A stretch of DNA of 64,000 nt from Vibrio sp. JC009 (GTDB lineage: Bacteria; Pseudomonadota; Gammaproteobacteria; Enterobacterales; Vibrionaceae): NCBI RefSeq assembly GCF_029016485.1, contig NZ_CP092107.1, forward strand, positions 1,736,001-1,800,000, read 5' to 3'. The notes under the pieces were generated by a model, which did no database searches, had not been told where the DNA came from, and worked only from the letters and a program-made list of their open reading frames with translations. Numbering within the stretch: position 1 is the first letter of the stretch; every line of letters starts with the position of its first letter. Shown in pieces: positions 25,998 through 35,641 of the stretch. A program made the translations under genes and the position numbers.

Positions 25998-26309
25998 TTA
26001 GTGAAGGATGGTTTTAATCGAAATATCGATTCGTGATTCAAGCGCAGCCAAAATCCATACAGAATCTCGTGCTTCAGGGTTGTTTAAGCACTGGTGCAGT
26101 ACGCGAATTACGCCATCAGTTACGTAACACAAAAACTGATGTTCACGCTTGTGCTTCTTCGGGAAAAGAGATGTTCTTTCACGTATCAGCATATAGATAT
26201 CTTCACGAAAACCATCAATATCATCGTGGTCCATTGTCTTAAATGATGCCTGTTGGATTACATCAAAACAGAGGCTGGTGCAGTGAATCGCTAGAGGTGA
26301 ATATTTCAT
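25998..26309 (-). CDS. Hypothetical protein coupled to the integrase
   Basis: A 103-residue mostly helical protein, not recognised. Its start overlaps the integrase stop by four bases (ATGA), so it is translated with it. It has no signal or membrane segment. Polar residues dominate in the middle (RERTSLFPKKHKREHQ). It may be a small accessory gene of the element. Confidence 0.6.
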   Translation of the reverse strand: MKYSPLAIHCTSLCFDVIQQASFKTMDHDDIDGFREDIYMLIRERTSLFPKKHKREHQFLCYVTDGVIRVLHQCLNNPEARDSVWILAALESRIDISIKTILH

Positions 26310-27484
26310 GCTTCACCTCCTGTTTCCAAAAAGCGTTCGAACGCACTACCGTCACGTCTGGTCAGGTTAGGCACATAACGAGAGTAAACCCGGAACAACA
26401 TAGTCGTTGTAGTATGTCCCATCTGATTAGCAATCCATTCGGGAGCCTCTCCGGACGCAAGCAGTAATGTCGCATAAGTATGTCGTGTCTGGTACGGGTT
26501 GCGAGGCCTCAATTTAGCTCTGCGTAGGGTAGGGTACCAAATGGACTTAGACACAGTCTGATAGTTCAACGGAAGCCGCTTATCGTTGGTAAAGACGTAC
26601 TTATCTTTAAGGTAAGCTGTCTTTTTATGTTCCCTGAGCGCTTCAGCGACTCTGTCTGTCAGCATAACCACCCGGTAAGAGCCTTCTGTTTTTACGTCGG
26701 AAAGCTCACCGCGAACAAGGCTTTGGTTAACCGTAATTGTTTTGTTGTCCAGATTAACGTCTTTCCACATTAGTCCGTCGATCTCACCGGTTCTAAGACC
26801 GGTGAAGAAACGAGTTATGTAGTACGGCTTGTACTTTTCCGGTGCATGGGCAATAACCTGTTCAACTTCTTGTAAGTTAAACGGGTCAACTTCTGTGCGA
26901 CCTACTTTTAATGCCTTGATATTCTTCCATGGAGAAGTAAAATCGTATCGATCAGCGGCTTCATTCAACATCACTCTTAGTGGTGTCATGATATGATTGA
27001 TGCGTGAAGGGCTTAACTCTTTACCTTTTCGACCTGGGACTTTGGCGAGTGTAGATCGAAAGCTTAAGATTTGTTGTTTAGTGATGGCGCTGATCTTCTT
27101 ATTACCAAACATCGGAATGATGTACTTGTTTAGGATGCCTTCCACATCTTGGTAATGGCCTTTACGCCATTCGATTTTCTTTTCAGATAGCCAGATTTCA
27201 GCAAATTCATGAAGTTTTGGAGAATCTGTCGCTTCGAAATATGCTTTTGCCTGACGTTTACGCTCATCAACTTGTGCAAATTTAGCTACAAGTTTGCTTT
27301 CCGGAAAGTATTTTGCGTAGTCAAAGCTTCCTACCATAATTTCCGCTTCAATAACCTTCAGCAGGCGATTAACGCGATTACGGTTTGCCTTTGTATCTGA
27401 AAGTTTGGTGTACTCTCGGCAGCGGTGCCCTTTATATCTGAAGTCGAGAAAGAGGCGACCTCCACGTGAATTAATACTACCCAT
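26306..27484 (-). CDS. Tyrosine recombinase (phage-type integrase)
   Basis: Site-specific integrase of 392 residues. The N terminus (SINSRGGRLFLDFRYKGHRCREYT) is an arm-binding DUF3596-type domain, followed by a SAM-like core-binding domain near residues 85-190. The catalytic domain has TGLRTGEIDGLMW (Arg I), PYQTRHTYATLLL (box II Arg-His), GHTTTTMLFRVYSRYVP (His and the nucleophilic Tyr). It lies about 0.8 kb from the 3' end of tRNA-Gly(UCC), the usual attachment site type. Together with the small gene after 27496 and the XRE regulator it forms an integration module. Confidence 0.93.
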   Translation of the reverse strand: MGSINSRGGRLFLDFRYKGHRCREYTKLSDTKANRNRVNRLLKVIEAEIMVGSFDYAKYFPESKLVAKFAQVDERKRQAKAYFEATDSPKLHEFAEIWLSEKKIEWRKGHYQDVEGILNKYIIPMFGNKKISAITKQQILSFRSTLAKVPGRKGKELSPSRINHIMTPLRVMLNEAADRYDFTSPWKNIKALKVGRTEVDPFNLQEVEQVIAHAPEKYKPYYITRFFTGLRTGEIDGLMWKDVNLDNKTITVNQSLVRGELSDVKTEGSYRVVMLTDRVAEALREHKKTAYLKDKYVFTNDKRLPLNYQTVSKSIWYPTLRRAKLRPRNPYQTRHTYATLLLASGEAPEWIANQMGHTTTTMLFRVYSRYVPNLTRRDGSAFERFLETGGEA

Positions 27485-27495
27485 GATATTGCTCC

Positions 27496-27708
27496 TTAGT
27501 GCCCTAATAAAATGGAATCGGTTGAGACGCCATTAAGCATTTCTTCTTCAACACGTTCCCAGATAAATAGAATCTTGCGACCACCAAACGGACGAATGTA
27601 GTGAATCCCTTCGAACAGAACAGAATCTTTAAGTTGCTCACGAATAACACGCTTGTCGTACTTAATTACCGAAGATAGTTCTTCAGTAGTGAGGTATGTA
27701 TATGCCAT
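27496..27708 (-). CDS. Putative excisionase / small DNA-binding protein
   Basis: About 70 residues: AYTYLTTEELSSVIKYDKRVIREQLKDSVLFEGIHYIRPFGGRKILFIWERVEEEML. The pattern of a short winged-helix with a 'GRKILF' wing matches excisionase-like proteins next to integrases. The ATG at 27708 is preferred over 27714 because AGGAA lies at the right distance. Twelve bases separate it from the integrase start, so one operon. Confidence 0.7.
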   Translation of the reverse strand: MAYTYLTTEELSSVIKYDKRVIREQLKDSVLFEGIHYIRPFGGRKILFIWERVEEEMLNGVSTDSILLGH

Positions 27709-27825
27709 AATCATTTCCTGTCTTATACGCTACAGTTTGTAGCTCTAGAGATACAATATGCCGTTCAAAGAAGCTTGTCAACACCATTTTGTGTCTTTAG
27801 CGAAACATTTAGGGTCTTATAAGAA

Positions 27826-28041
27826 ATGATTAAGTGTCATCTATCAACTTTACTTGGAGCTAAAAAGCTGAAAATTGCAGATGTAGTAAGAGATACTGGA
27901 GTCAACAGAAGTACAGTAAATCGACTATTTCATGAAACGAACAATCGGATTGATTTCGATACGCTGGAAAAAATCTGCCTTTACCTTGATTGCAGTGTTG
28001 GTGATCTGCTTGAAGTGCAAAAAGACGAAACATCGGATTAA
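27826..28041 (+). CDS. XRE-family small regulator
   Basis: A 71-residue single-domain Cro/CI-type HTH (KLKIADVVRDTGVNRSTVNRLFHETNNRIDFDTLEKICLYLDCSVGDLLE), similar to YozG-like proteins. It is divergent from the excisionase-integrase operon with about 117 bases between starts and is likely its repressor. Confidence 0.85.
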   Translation: MIKCHLSTLLGAKKLKIADVVRDTGVNRSTVNRLFHETNNRIDFDTLEKICLYLDCSVGDLLEVQKDETSD

Positions 28042-28113
28042 TTTTTCTAATATTGAGCTGATGAAGTCATAACAAATTGTGATCATGATGAAATTGGACG
28101 TAAAAAATCAGTT

Positions 28114-28144
28114 TGGTCTCAACATGGTCTCAATTTGGTCTCAA
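28114..28144 (+). repeat. Three direct repeats of TGGTCTCAA at 11-bp spacing near the attachment site
   Basis: TGGTCTCAA occurs at 28114-28122, 28125-28133 and 28136-28144, exactly one helical turn apart, 115 bases from the tRNA 3' end on the element side. Arm-type integrase or excisionase sites have this layout. Confidence 0.6.
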
Positions 28145-28258
28145 TCGGATTGGGTAACGATGATCTTGAAGTTGTAGGTAATCTTCAGACACACAAAAAC
28201 ACGCAATAAAGCGTTTAATTTTCAAAGGGTTGGGAGTTTTAAAACTAGGAAGAAAACT

Positions 28259-28333
<75 letters not shown>

Positions 28334-28501
28334 ATCTCGTTGTTGGGATTTATAATGCCACAGGTTTTTGAAAATGGAACCCCGGAGTGCTCACAAATTC
28401 GAATAAACTCAACCGTTTGAACGTAATTCATACAAATTGATGAGTTCTTAGTCTTAATGCGCTGGCTGTCAATTACAGCCAGCGATATGTTGCTCCCGGG
28501 T

Positions 28502-29419
28502 TTAAAGCTTGCTGTACTCGATAGCGATTTGGGCACCTAATCGGGCATTGTTCAGAACAAGCTGGATGTTCGAGTCCAGGCTGTCACCGCCGGTGAGTTC
28601 GCATACACGTGCTAATAGGAAGGGGGTCGATTCCTTACCGAAAATTCCTTGTTCGTCCGCTTCTCTTAGTGCCGTTTCTATAGCGCTGTTTATTGCTTCT
28701 GGTGGCATTGCGTACTCTTCAGGAATCGGGTTGGCAATAACAGCGCCGCCTTTCAAATCCATTCCCCATTTTGCTTTTAATGCCAGAGCAATGGCGTCAG
28801 CGGAGTCCAGTCGATAGTCGATGCTATGTTCGCTTTCTCGGGTGTAGAATGCCGGCAGACTGTCTGTCTGGTAGCCGATCACCGGTACGCCCTGAGTTTC
28901 CAGATACTCACGGGTAAGGGCAAGGTCAAGAATGGACTTGGCACCGGCGCAGACTACGGCCACATTGGTGTTTGCCAGTTCCTGAAGGTCTGCTGAGATA
29001 TCCATGGTCTCCTGAGCACCACGGTGTACGCCGCCAATACCGCCTGTGGCGAAGACTTTAATGCCCGCCATCGCAGCCAGAATCATGGTAGCCGCTACTG
29101 TGGTTGCCCCGTCTTTTTTGCCTGCAACGATAAACGGAATATCGCGGCGGCTTACTTTAGTGACTTCAGTGCCGGCTTTACCCAGATAAGTGATCTCTTC
29201 CTCAGACAGACCCACTTTCAGGCGGCCTTTGATGATGGCGATGGTAGCCGGAACCGCGCCCTGTTCACGAATTGTCTTCTCTACCAGCAATGCTGTTTCA
29301 ACATTGCGCGGGAAAGGCATGCCGTGAGAGATGATGGTTGACTCAAGTGCCACAACGGGTTTGTTTTCTGCCAGTGCTTGTGCGACTTCAGGTTGGATAT
29401 CCAGATAGTTCTCTAACAT
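28502..29419 (-). CDS. psuG: Pseudouridine-5'-phosphate glycosidase
   Basis: Enzyme of 305 residues that splits pseudouridine 5'-phosphate into uracil and ribose 5-phosphate. Family features are ESTIISHGMPFPRNVETA, KVSRRDIPFIVAGKKDGATTV, ATGGIGGVHRGA and VVCAGAKSILDL. It overlaps the end of the kinase gene by seven bases, and the kinase supplies its substrate. It is cytoplasmic and manganese-dependent by family. Confidence 0.95.
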   Translation of the reverse strand: MLENYLDIQPEVAQALAENKPVVALESTIISHGMPFPRNVETALLVEKTIREQGAVPATIAIIKGRLKVGLSEEEITYLGKAGTEVTKVSRRDIPFIVAGKKDGATTVAATMILAAMAGIKVFATGGIGGVHRGAQETMDISADLQELANTNVAVVCAGAKSILDLALTREYLETQGVPVIGYQTDSLPAFYTRESEHSIDYRLDSADAIALALKAKWGMDLKGGAVIANPIPEEYAMPPEAINSAIETALREADEQGIFGKESTPFLLARVCELTGGDSLDSNIQLVLNNARLGAQIAIEYSKL

Positions 29420-30507
29420 GTGATGCTTTCCTCTAATAAACGTTTTACTGCGTTTTCAGACATAGTTGAATTGATGGTGTCGGAGGCAATTAACGCCAGA
29501 CGTGCCGCCCCCAGTGCAAATTCGACGCTGCGATTCCACGGCCAGTTTTGGACATGTCCGTGGGCAAGTCCCGCAAGCAGGGCGTCACCCGCTCCGGTAA
29601 CATTGTTAACCTGTGTTGCTGATGGCGGGATAAAGGCAGCGCCATCTTCTGAGCTTGAGTAAGCTCCTTTGCTGCCAAGGCTGATCAACAGCCGTTTTAT
29701 ACCTGCTCCATGCAGCTTCTCGCCGATTCGGGGCAGATCATCGTTGCTCTGAAACGTTATACCAGACAGAAGTTCAGCTTCCATCAGGTTTGGCTTCAGG
29801 GTATGGATACTGTTTAGGAATGGCTTAAGCTTGGGCGCCTTAACCGAAGATACGGGATCAACCAGGATAGGCTGTTCGCCATGATTGTTGAAGATATATT
29901 CAAGGGCATCCTGGCTTAGGTTCGCATCCAGCACAATCGCTGTGGCCCGGGCTATCACGCCTTCTCTTCGGGAAAGTTGTTCTGCATTGAGCTTTTTTAT
30001 CAGCCCCATATCGTTCAGAGCGAGCTGCATTTCACCATCCGGCCCATGGATGGAGAGGTAAGTGCTGGATGTTGCTCCCGGAACAGTATGGCAGTGATCC
30101 ACATTGACACCGGCTTCTCTGCACGCTGCCTTTAGCTGGTCACCCCAGGCATCATCTCCCAGCGCTCCAATAAACTGGACCGAAGATCCAAGGCGGCTAA
30201 GGTTGTCGGCAATATTGCGGCCAACACCGCCAGCGCTGCAGGTGAGCTTACCCGGATTGGAGTCCCCGCTGATTAGGGACGAATCGGAGCGGCCGCATAA
30301 GTCCATATTCGCGCCGCCAATGACCACAAGGTACTTGTCCGGGGCGATGATATAGCCCTTCCCCTGTATAAAGCCTTTTTTTGTCAGCTTCATGATATGC
30401 CCGGCGACGGCGCTTCGGCTCAGGCCAAGTATATCGGCCAGTGCCTGCTGAGCGATCATCGGCTCTTTGCGCAGTATGCTGAGGATTTGTTGCTCTCTTT
30501 CTGTCAT
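29413..30507 (-). CDS. psuK: Pseudouridine kinase (PfkB family) with N-terminal HTH
   Basis: PfkB-family kinase of about 364 residues preceded by a winged HTH of about 55 residues (REQQILSILRKEPMIAQQALADILGLSRSAVAGHIMKLTKKGFI). The kinase domain starts with VVIGGANMDLCG, has the substrate loop CSAGGVGRNIADNLSRLG and the catalytic GAGDALLAGL. It phosphorylates pseudouridine for PsuG. The ATG at 30507 is chosen over a TTG at 30528. The HTH-kinase fusion and palindromes just upstream suggest that the enzyme also controls its own operon; this is inference. Confidence 0.92.
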   Translation of the reverse strand: MTEREQQILSILRKEPMIAQQALADILGLSRSAVAGHIMKLTKKGFIQGKGYIIAPDKYLVVIGGANMDLCGRSDSSLISGDSNPGKLTCSAGGVGRNIADNLSRLGSSVQFIGALGDDAWGDQLKAACREAGVNVDHCHTVPGATSSTYLSIHGPDGEMQLALNDMGLIKKLNAEQLSRREGVIARATAIVLDANLSQDALEYIFNNHGEQPILVDPVSSVKAPKLKPFLNSIHTLKPNLMEAELLSGITFQSNDDLPRIGEKLHGAGIKRLLISLGSKGAYSSSEDGAAFIPPSATQVNNVTGAGDALLAGLAHGHVQNWPWNRSVEFALGAARLALIASDTINSTMSENAVKRLLEESITC

Positions 30508-30854
30508 AAACAAAAGTCCGCTTAACAAACAATTGTTTGCATGTTAGAACAAAAAACAGACAAAATCAGGCGCATATCCCAAACGTTTGCGCGAAATCAC
30601 AACTCACCCGTTGAAAGGCTTTTACTTTGTGATTCAGTATTAAGAATCGACTTAAAAATATTAAAGAATGTCAAAAGCTTGATGAATGTCCTGATTACAT
30701 TTTTCATAAAGATGTAATTGCAAAGCAATACGGGCTTATTGTTTGCTAAAGTCTCAAAACTTAAGTTAAAAATTCACCTGCTTACAGGCTTTTTGTAGAA
30801 TAAAACTTATCCATAAAGGGATTATGGATAATTTTGTTTCAAAAAGGATGTAAG
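30508..30854. promoter_or_regulatory. Divergent region between psuKG and the diguanylate cyclase gene
   Basis: 347 bases without a gene. It contains a perfect 14-bp palindrome CAAACAATTGTTTG at 30526-30539 and a PurR/LacI-type palindrome CAAACGTTTG at 30580-30589 (CCCAAACGTTTGCGCG agrees with the PurR box ACGCAAACGTTTGCGT at 13 of 16 positions). Both lie upstream of psuK. The rest is AT-rich. Confidence 0.55.
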
Positions 30855-32609
30855 ATGTTTACGACTGAAACATATAATAAAAAGATACTGCTAACTATCT
30901 TCCTGATTATAATCGGGTTTCTCTCTTCTTCTGTTTGGGCCAGGACGCAAAAAGTACTGGTGCTTCACTCTTATCATCAGGGCCTTGAGTGGACTGATAA
31001 CATTAGCGCCGGTATTAAATCTGTACTGGGTGACAGAAAAAACGATGTGGAGATTTACTACGACTACCTTGATACCAAGCGCAATGCCGGTAATCACTAC
31101 ACCAGCAAGCTGGCTGAACTGTTTCTGGCTAAAAGCCATCATATTCCCTTCGAACTTATTATTGCTGCAGATAATAACGCTCTGAAATTGTTAAATGATC
31201 ACGGTGAAGAATTATTTCCTGATACTCCGGTGGTATTTTGTGGGATTAATAATTTCTCTCCTGGCCTGATATCGGGAATAAAAAATGTCACCGGTGTTGT
31301 AGAGGAGGCTGATGCCAAAGCGACCATGGACCTTATGCTGAAGGTTCACCCGCAAGCAAAGAAAATAATGGTGGTTTTAGATAAAACCATCACAGGTCTG
31401 GCTATCCGGAAAAGCATAGAAAAGGTTCAGGATCAGTTTGCTAACCGTGCTGAAATTGAATTCCTTACAGACTTTACCTGGGACTCACTGCAAAAGAAGT
31501 TAGCGGGCCTTGGACCTGAGTACCTTGTCTATCTGCTTACCATTAACAGAGACAGAAACAATGAATTTGTTTCGTATATCGATGGCATTGAGTTGGTGAA
31601 TAAGGCCTCCAGTGTTCCGGTATATGGCTCCTGGGACTTTTACCTGGGCAAGGGGATTGTTGGCGGTGTTATCACATCGGGTTTTGAGCAGGGAAGGCTG
31701 GCGGCTGATTATGCCTTAAGAGTGCTATCCGGAGAGTTAATACAGGATTTACCGATTATCACTTCTGTATTTAACAAGGAAACGCTGGACTTTAACCTGA
31801 TGGAAAAATTCGGTATAGACAATAAAAATCTTTCCCCGGATGCGGTAATTATCAATAAGCCTTTGGATTTTACGGACCAGATCCGTGCTCTGCCGTCCTG
31901 GTTATCTCTTTCGGTGGGATCAGTGGTTATCATTATTTCTTTGATTTCTTTGCTTATGTATCAAAGGCTGGCGTTTAAAAACAGATATATGCAGGAGATT
32001 AACACCACATTAGATAATAAAGTAAAAGAGAAAACGCTTGAGATAAATGCCAGCAATTACAAGATGAAGCTACTTATCGATGAGCTTGAGACAGCGAATC
32101 AGGAGTTGGAAGTCACTAACTCTATGTTAAATGAGATGTCTATCAGAGACTCGGTTACCAGCATTTACAACCGAAGATATATTTCTGAAAAGTTATCCGA
32201 GGAATATAAGTTAGCCAAAGAAAACAAAACGGCGCTAACCATTCTGATGCTTGATATTGATTATTTTAAAGTTATTAATGACAGCTTCGGGCATCAGTAC
32301 GGCGATCATGTTTTGAGGGTTATCAGCCATACTGTTTCAGAAGCGATTCGGGATGGCGATGTTTTAGGCCGCTACGGTGGCGAGGAATTTTTGCTGATAT
32401 TGCCAGACACCGGGCGTGCTGAGGCGCTTGATATAGCAGAATCTATTCGCTCTGGTGTTGAAAAAATAGACTGGAAGCGGGACAACTTCACAGTAACGAT
32501 AAGCGGAGGTGTTGCAGAGTACGCCGGCCAGCCGGAACTGCTTATGTTAAGGCAGGCTGATATTGCTTTGTATAAGGCGAAATCCCACGGAAGAAATAGG
32601 ATAGCCTGA
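30855..32609 (+). CDS. Membrane diguanylate cyclase with ABC-type substrate-binding sensor
   Basis: Sensor cyclase of about 584 residues. A signal anchor (ILLTIFLIIIGFLSSSVWA) precedes a periplasmic domain of the ABC_sub_bind kind (VLVLHSYHQGLEWTDNI, FCGINNF, VYGSWDF) reaching to about residue 340. Then come a TM helix (LSLSVGSVVIIISLISLLMY), a coiled coil and a GGDEF domain. The active site is GGEEF at about residues 508-512 and the product-inhibition I-site RDGD sits five residues before it. It should make c-di-GMP in response to a small periplasmic ligand. The ATG at 30855 is chosen for AAGGA at the right distance. Confidence 0.92.
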   Translation: MFTTETYNKKILLTIFLIIIGFLSSSVWARTQKVLVLHSYHQGLEWTDNISAGIKSVLGDRKNDVEIYYDYLDTKRNAGNHYTSKLAELFLAKSHHIPFELIIAADNNALKLLNDHGEELFPDTPVVFCGINNFSPGLISGIKNVTGVVEEADAKATMDLMLKVHPQAKKIMVVLDKTITGLAIRKSIEKVQDQFANRAEIEFLTDFTWDSLQKKLAGLGPEYLVYLLTINRDRNNEFVSYIDGIELVNKASSVPVYGSWDFYLGKGIVGGVITSGFEQGRLAADYALRVLSGELIQDLPIITSVFNKETLDFNLMEKFGIDNKNLSPDAVIINKPLDFTDQIRALPSWLSLSVGSVVIIISLISLLMYQRLAFKNRYMQEINTTLDNKVKEKTLEINASNYKMKLLIDELETANQELEVTNSMLNEMSIRDSVTSIYNRRYISEKLSEEYKLAKENKTALTILMLDIDYFKVINDSFGHQYGDHVLRVISHTVSEAIRDGDVLGRYGGEEFLLILPDTGRAEALDIAESIRSGVEKIDWKRDNFTVTISGGVAEYAGQPELLMLRQADIALYKAKSHGRNRIA

Positions 32610-32621
32610 TTTCCCTGACTC

Positions 32622-32678
32622 AAAAAAAGAGCCCTATTCAAACCCAGCTTATTATGCTGCTTTTGAATAGGGCTCTTT
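32622..32678. terminator. Strong bidirectional hairpin overlapping the arfA 3' end
   Basis: A 17-base arm AAAGAGCCCTATTCAAA pairs perfectly with its complement at 32662-32678. On the minus strand the stem is followed by T7. The second arm as listed, 32662-32678, is the last coding part of arfA, whose stop codon lies in the loop. It also ends the cyclase gene from the other side. Confidence 0.9.
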
Positions 32679-32870
32679 GCCTCTGTGCTTTGCTTTTCTG
32701 CTAAAGCTTCCTTTGCCTTTCTTCGCTTTTTCTACTTTTGCTGTATAGAGTTTGCTGGTTACTAATGCTTTCAGTGCATTGTCTTTGATAGTGCCTCGGC
32801 CTGTTTCAACATCCTGATTTGCAGGAGTTGTCTGTTCAACAGGAACCAGATGGCGTTTTCTCTTGCCCAT
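32652..32870 (-). CDS. arfA: Alternative ribosome-rescue factor A
   Basis: A 72-residue basic protein. The C-terminal block RGTIKDNALKALVTSKLYTAKVEKAKKGKGSFSRKAKH is the ArfA signature (compare IKDNA and KKGKGS in E. coli ArfA). ArfA recruits RF2 to ribosomes stalled on messages without a stop codon. In E. coli the arfA message is itself cut within a hairpin before its stop codon, so ArfA is made only when tmRNA fails. Here the first arm of a 17-bp stem is inside the last codons and the stop is in the loop, the same arrangement. AGGAG precedes the ATG at 32870. Confidence 0.9.
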   Translation of the reverse strand: MGKRKRHLVPVEQTTPANQDVETGRGTIKDNALKALVTSKLYTAKVEKAKKGKGSFSRKAKHRGKEPYSKAA

Positions 32871-32991
32871 AATGGTCTCCTTTTTAAAAACAGGTGGATT
32901 ATTCATCAGTTTGTATTCCGGATCAATGCTTTTGTCATAAAGCACCTACGACATTTAACCAACCAAAACAGTGTCACTCAGGCAGACAAAT

Positions 32992-33007
32992 TGTTTTGAA
33001 CCTTACA
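32992..33007 (+). promoter_or_regulatory. NifA upstream activator site before nifH
   Basis: TGT-N10-ACA (TGTTTTGAACCTTACA), about 90 bases upstream of the -24 element. A weaker TGT-N11-ACA lies at 32972-32988. Confidence 0.75.
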
Positions 33008-33093
33008 AACAATAGGGTTTTGTTTACCCTGCTCACTATAGTTTGTTCTTATCTAAGTTCTTAAAAAACAGTGCGATAGGTTTGTTTGTGTGA

Positions 33094-34035
<942 letters not shown>

Positions 34036-34091
34036 CCAATTCATTTGGTTGAAATATTTCATATAAGCTTTAAACCAGTTTGGAGGCAGAG

Positions 34092-35561
34092 ATGTCGATG
34101 AATAAACAAGAAACTCAGGCGCTGATTGATGAGGTGCTGGAGGTCTATCCGGAGGTTGCACGTGAAGACCGTGCAAAACACCTGGGTGTTAGTGATCAGA
34201 GTAACGAAGGTAGCTGCATTACCTCAAACCGGAAATCGCTTCCGGGTGTCATGACCATCCGTGGTTGTGCGTATGCAGGTTCTAAAGGTGTGGTTTGGGG
34301 ACCGGTGAAAGATATGATTCATATCTCTCATGGTCCTATCGGTTGCGGACAGTACTCACGTGCCGGTCGTCGTAACTACTACACAGGTACAACAGGTGTC
34401 GATACATTCGGTACGTTGAACGTAACGACGGATTTCCAGGAACGTGACATCGTATTTGGTGGTGACAAAAAACTTTCAGCGGCAATCGACGAGCTGGAAA
34501 CCCTGTTCCCGCTATCTAAAGGTATTACCGTACAGTCAGAATGTCCGGTTGGCCTGATTGGTGATGATATTGAAGCGGTGGCTAAAATAAAAGGCGAAGA
34601 AATTGGTAAGACCATTGTGCCGGTTCGCTGTGAAGGTTTCCGTGGTGTATCTCAGTCACTGGGTCACCATATCGCGAACGATACGCTTCGTGACCACGTA
34701 CTGTCTAAGTCAGACGAGCGTGAATTTGAAGCCGGTCCTTATGATGTCGCTATTATCGGTGACTACAACATCGGTGGTGATGCCTGGACATCTCGTATCA
34801 TTTTAGAAGATATGGGGCTGAACGTTGTTGCTCAGTGGTCTGGTGACGGTACGCTTCCAGAAATGGAAAATACACCTAAGGTGAAACTGAACCTGGTGCA
34901 CTGTTACCGTTCCATGAACTACATCGTTCGTCATATGGAAGAGAAGCATGGCGTGCCTTGGGTTGAATACAACCTGTTTGGTCCGACTAAGATTGAAGAG
35001 TCCATGCGCAAGATTGCCGCTTACTTTGATGAGAAAATTCAGGCTCAGACTGAAGAAGTTATCAAACGTTACCGCGAAGAGTGGCAGGCAGTGATCGATA
35101 AGTACCGTCCACGTCTGGAAGGCAAGAGCGTGATGCTTTATGTCGGTGGTCTGCGCCCTCGTCACATCATAGGTGCTTATGAAGACCTTGGTATGGAAAT
35201 CGTTGGTGCAGGTTATGAATTTGCGCATAACGACGACTACGTGAAGACAACGCCGGAAGTGAAAGACGCAACACTGCTGTTTGATGACGTGACAGGCTAT
35301 GAACTGGAAGAGTTTGTTAAGAAACTGAATCCGGATCTGGTTGGCTCTGGTATCAAAGAGAAGTATGTGTTCCAGAAGATGGGCTATCCGTTCCGTCAGA
35401 TGCACAGCTGGGATTACTCAGGCCCTTACCACGGTGTTGATGGCTTTGCGATCTTTGCCCGCGATATGGATCTGACCATCAACAACCCTTGCTGGAGTAG
35501 TCTGAAAGCGCCTTGGCTTAAAGATGAATCATCGGAAGAAGTGCTGGCTAAAACAGCCTAG
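34092..35561 (+). CDS. nifD: Nitrogenase MoFe protein alpha chain
   Basis: Alpha subunit of about 489 residues. P-cluster Cys residues are in [20 protein letters not shown] and SECPVG. The FeMo-cofactor ligands are Cys in [11 protein letters not shown] and His in [14 protein letters not shown]. The ATG at 34092 follows GGAGG and gives the usual N terminus. Fifty-six bases separate it from nifH. It assembles with NifK as an alpha2-beta2 tetramer in the cytoplasm. Confidence 0.98.
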   Translation: MSMNKQETQALIDEVLEVYPEVAREDRAKHLGVSDQSNEGSCITSNRKSLPGVMTIRGCAYAGSKGVVWGPVKDMIHISHGPIGCGQYSRAGRRNYYTGTTGVDTFGTLNVTTDFQERDIVFGGDKKLSAAIDELETLFPLSKGITVQSECPVGLIGDDIEAVAKIKGEEIGKTIVPVRCEGFRGVSQSLGHHIANDTLRDHVLSKSDEREFEAGPYDVAIIGDYNIGGDAWTSRIILEDMGLNVVAQWSGDGTLPEMENTPKVKLNLVHCYRSMNYIVRHMEEKHGVPWVEYNLFGPTKIEESMRKIAAYFDEKIQAQTEEVIKRYREEWQAVIDKYRPRLEGKSVMLYVGGLRPRHIIGAYEDLGMEIVGAGYEFAHNDDYVKTTPEVKDATLLFDDVTGYELEEFVKKLNPDLVGSGIKEKYVFQKMGYPFRQMHSWDYSGPYHGVDGFAIFARDMDLTINNPCWSSLKAPWLKDESSEEVLAKTA

Positions 35562-35641
35562 CTAATCAGGGTGGAAAGGATTTCCATCAGTAGTTAACCG
35601 AACCGTAGTTCACGGATTAGTGGCGCGGTAGGAGTAAAAAT

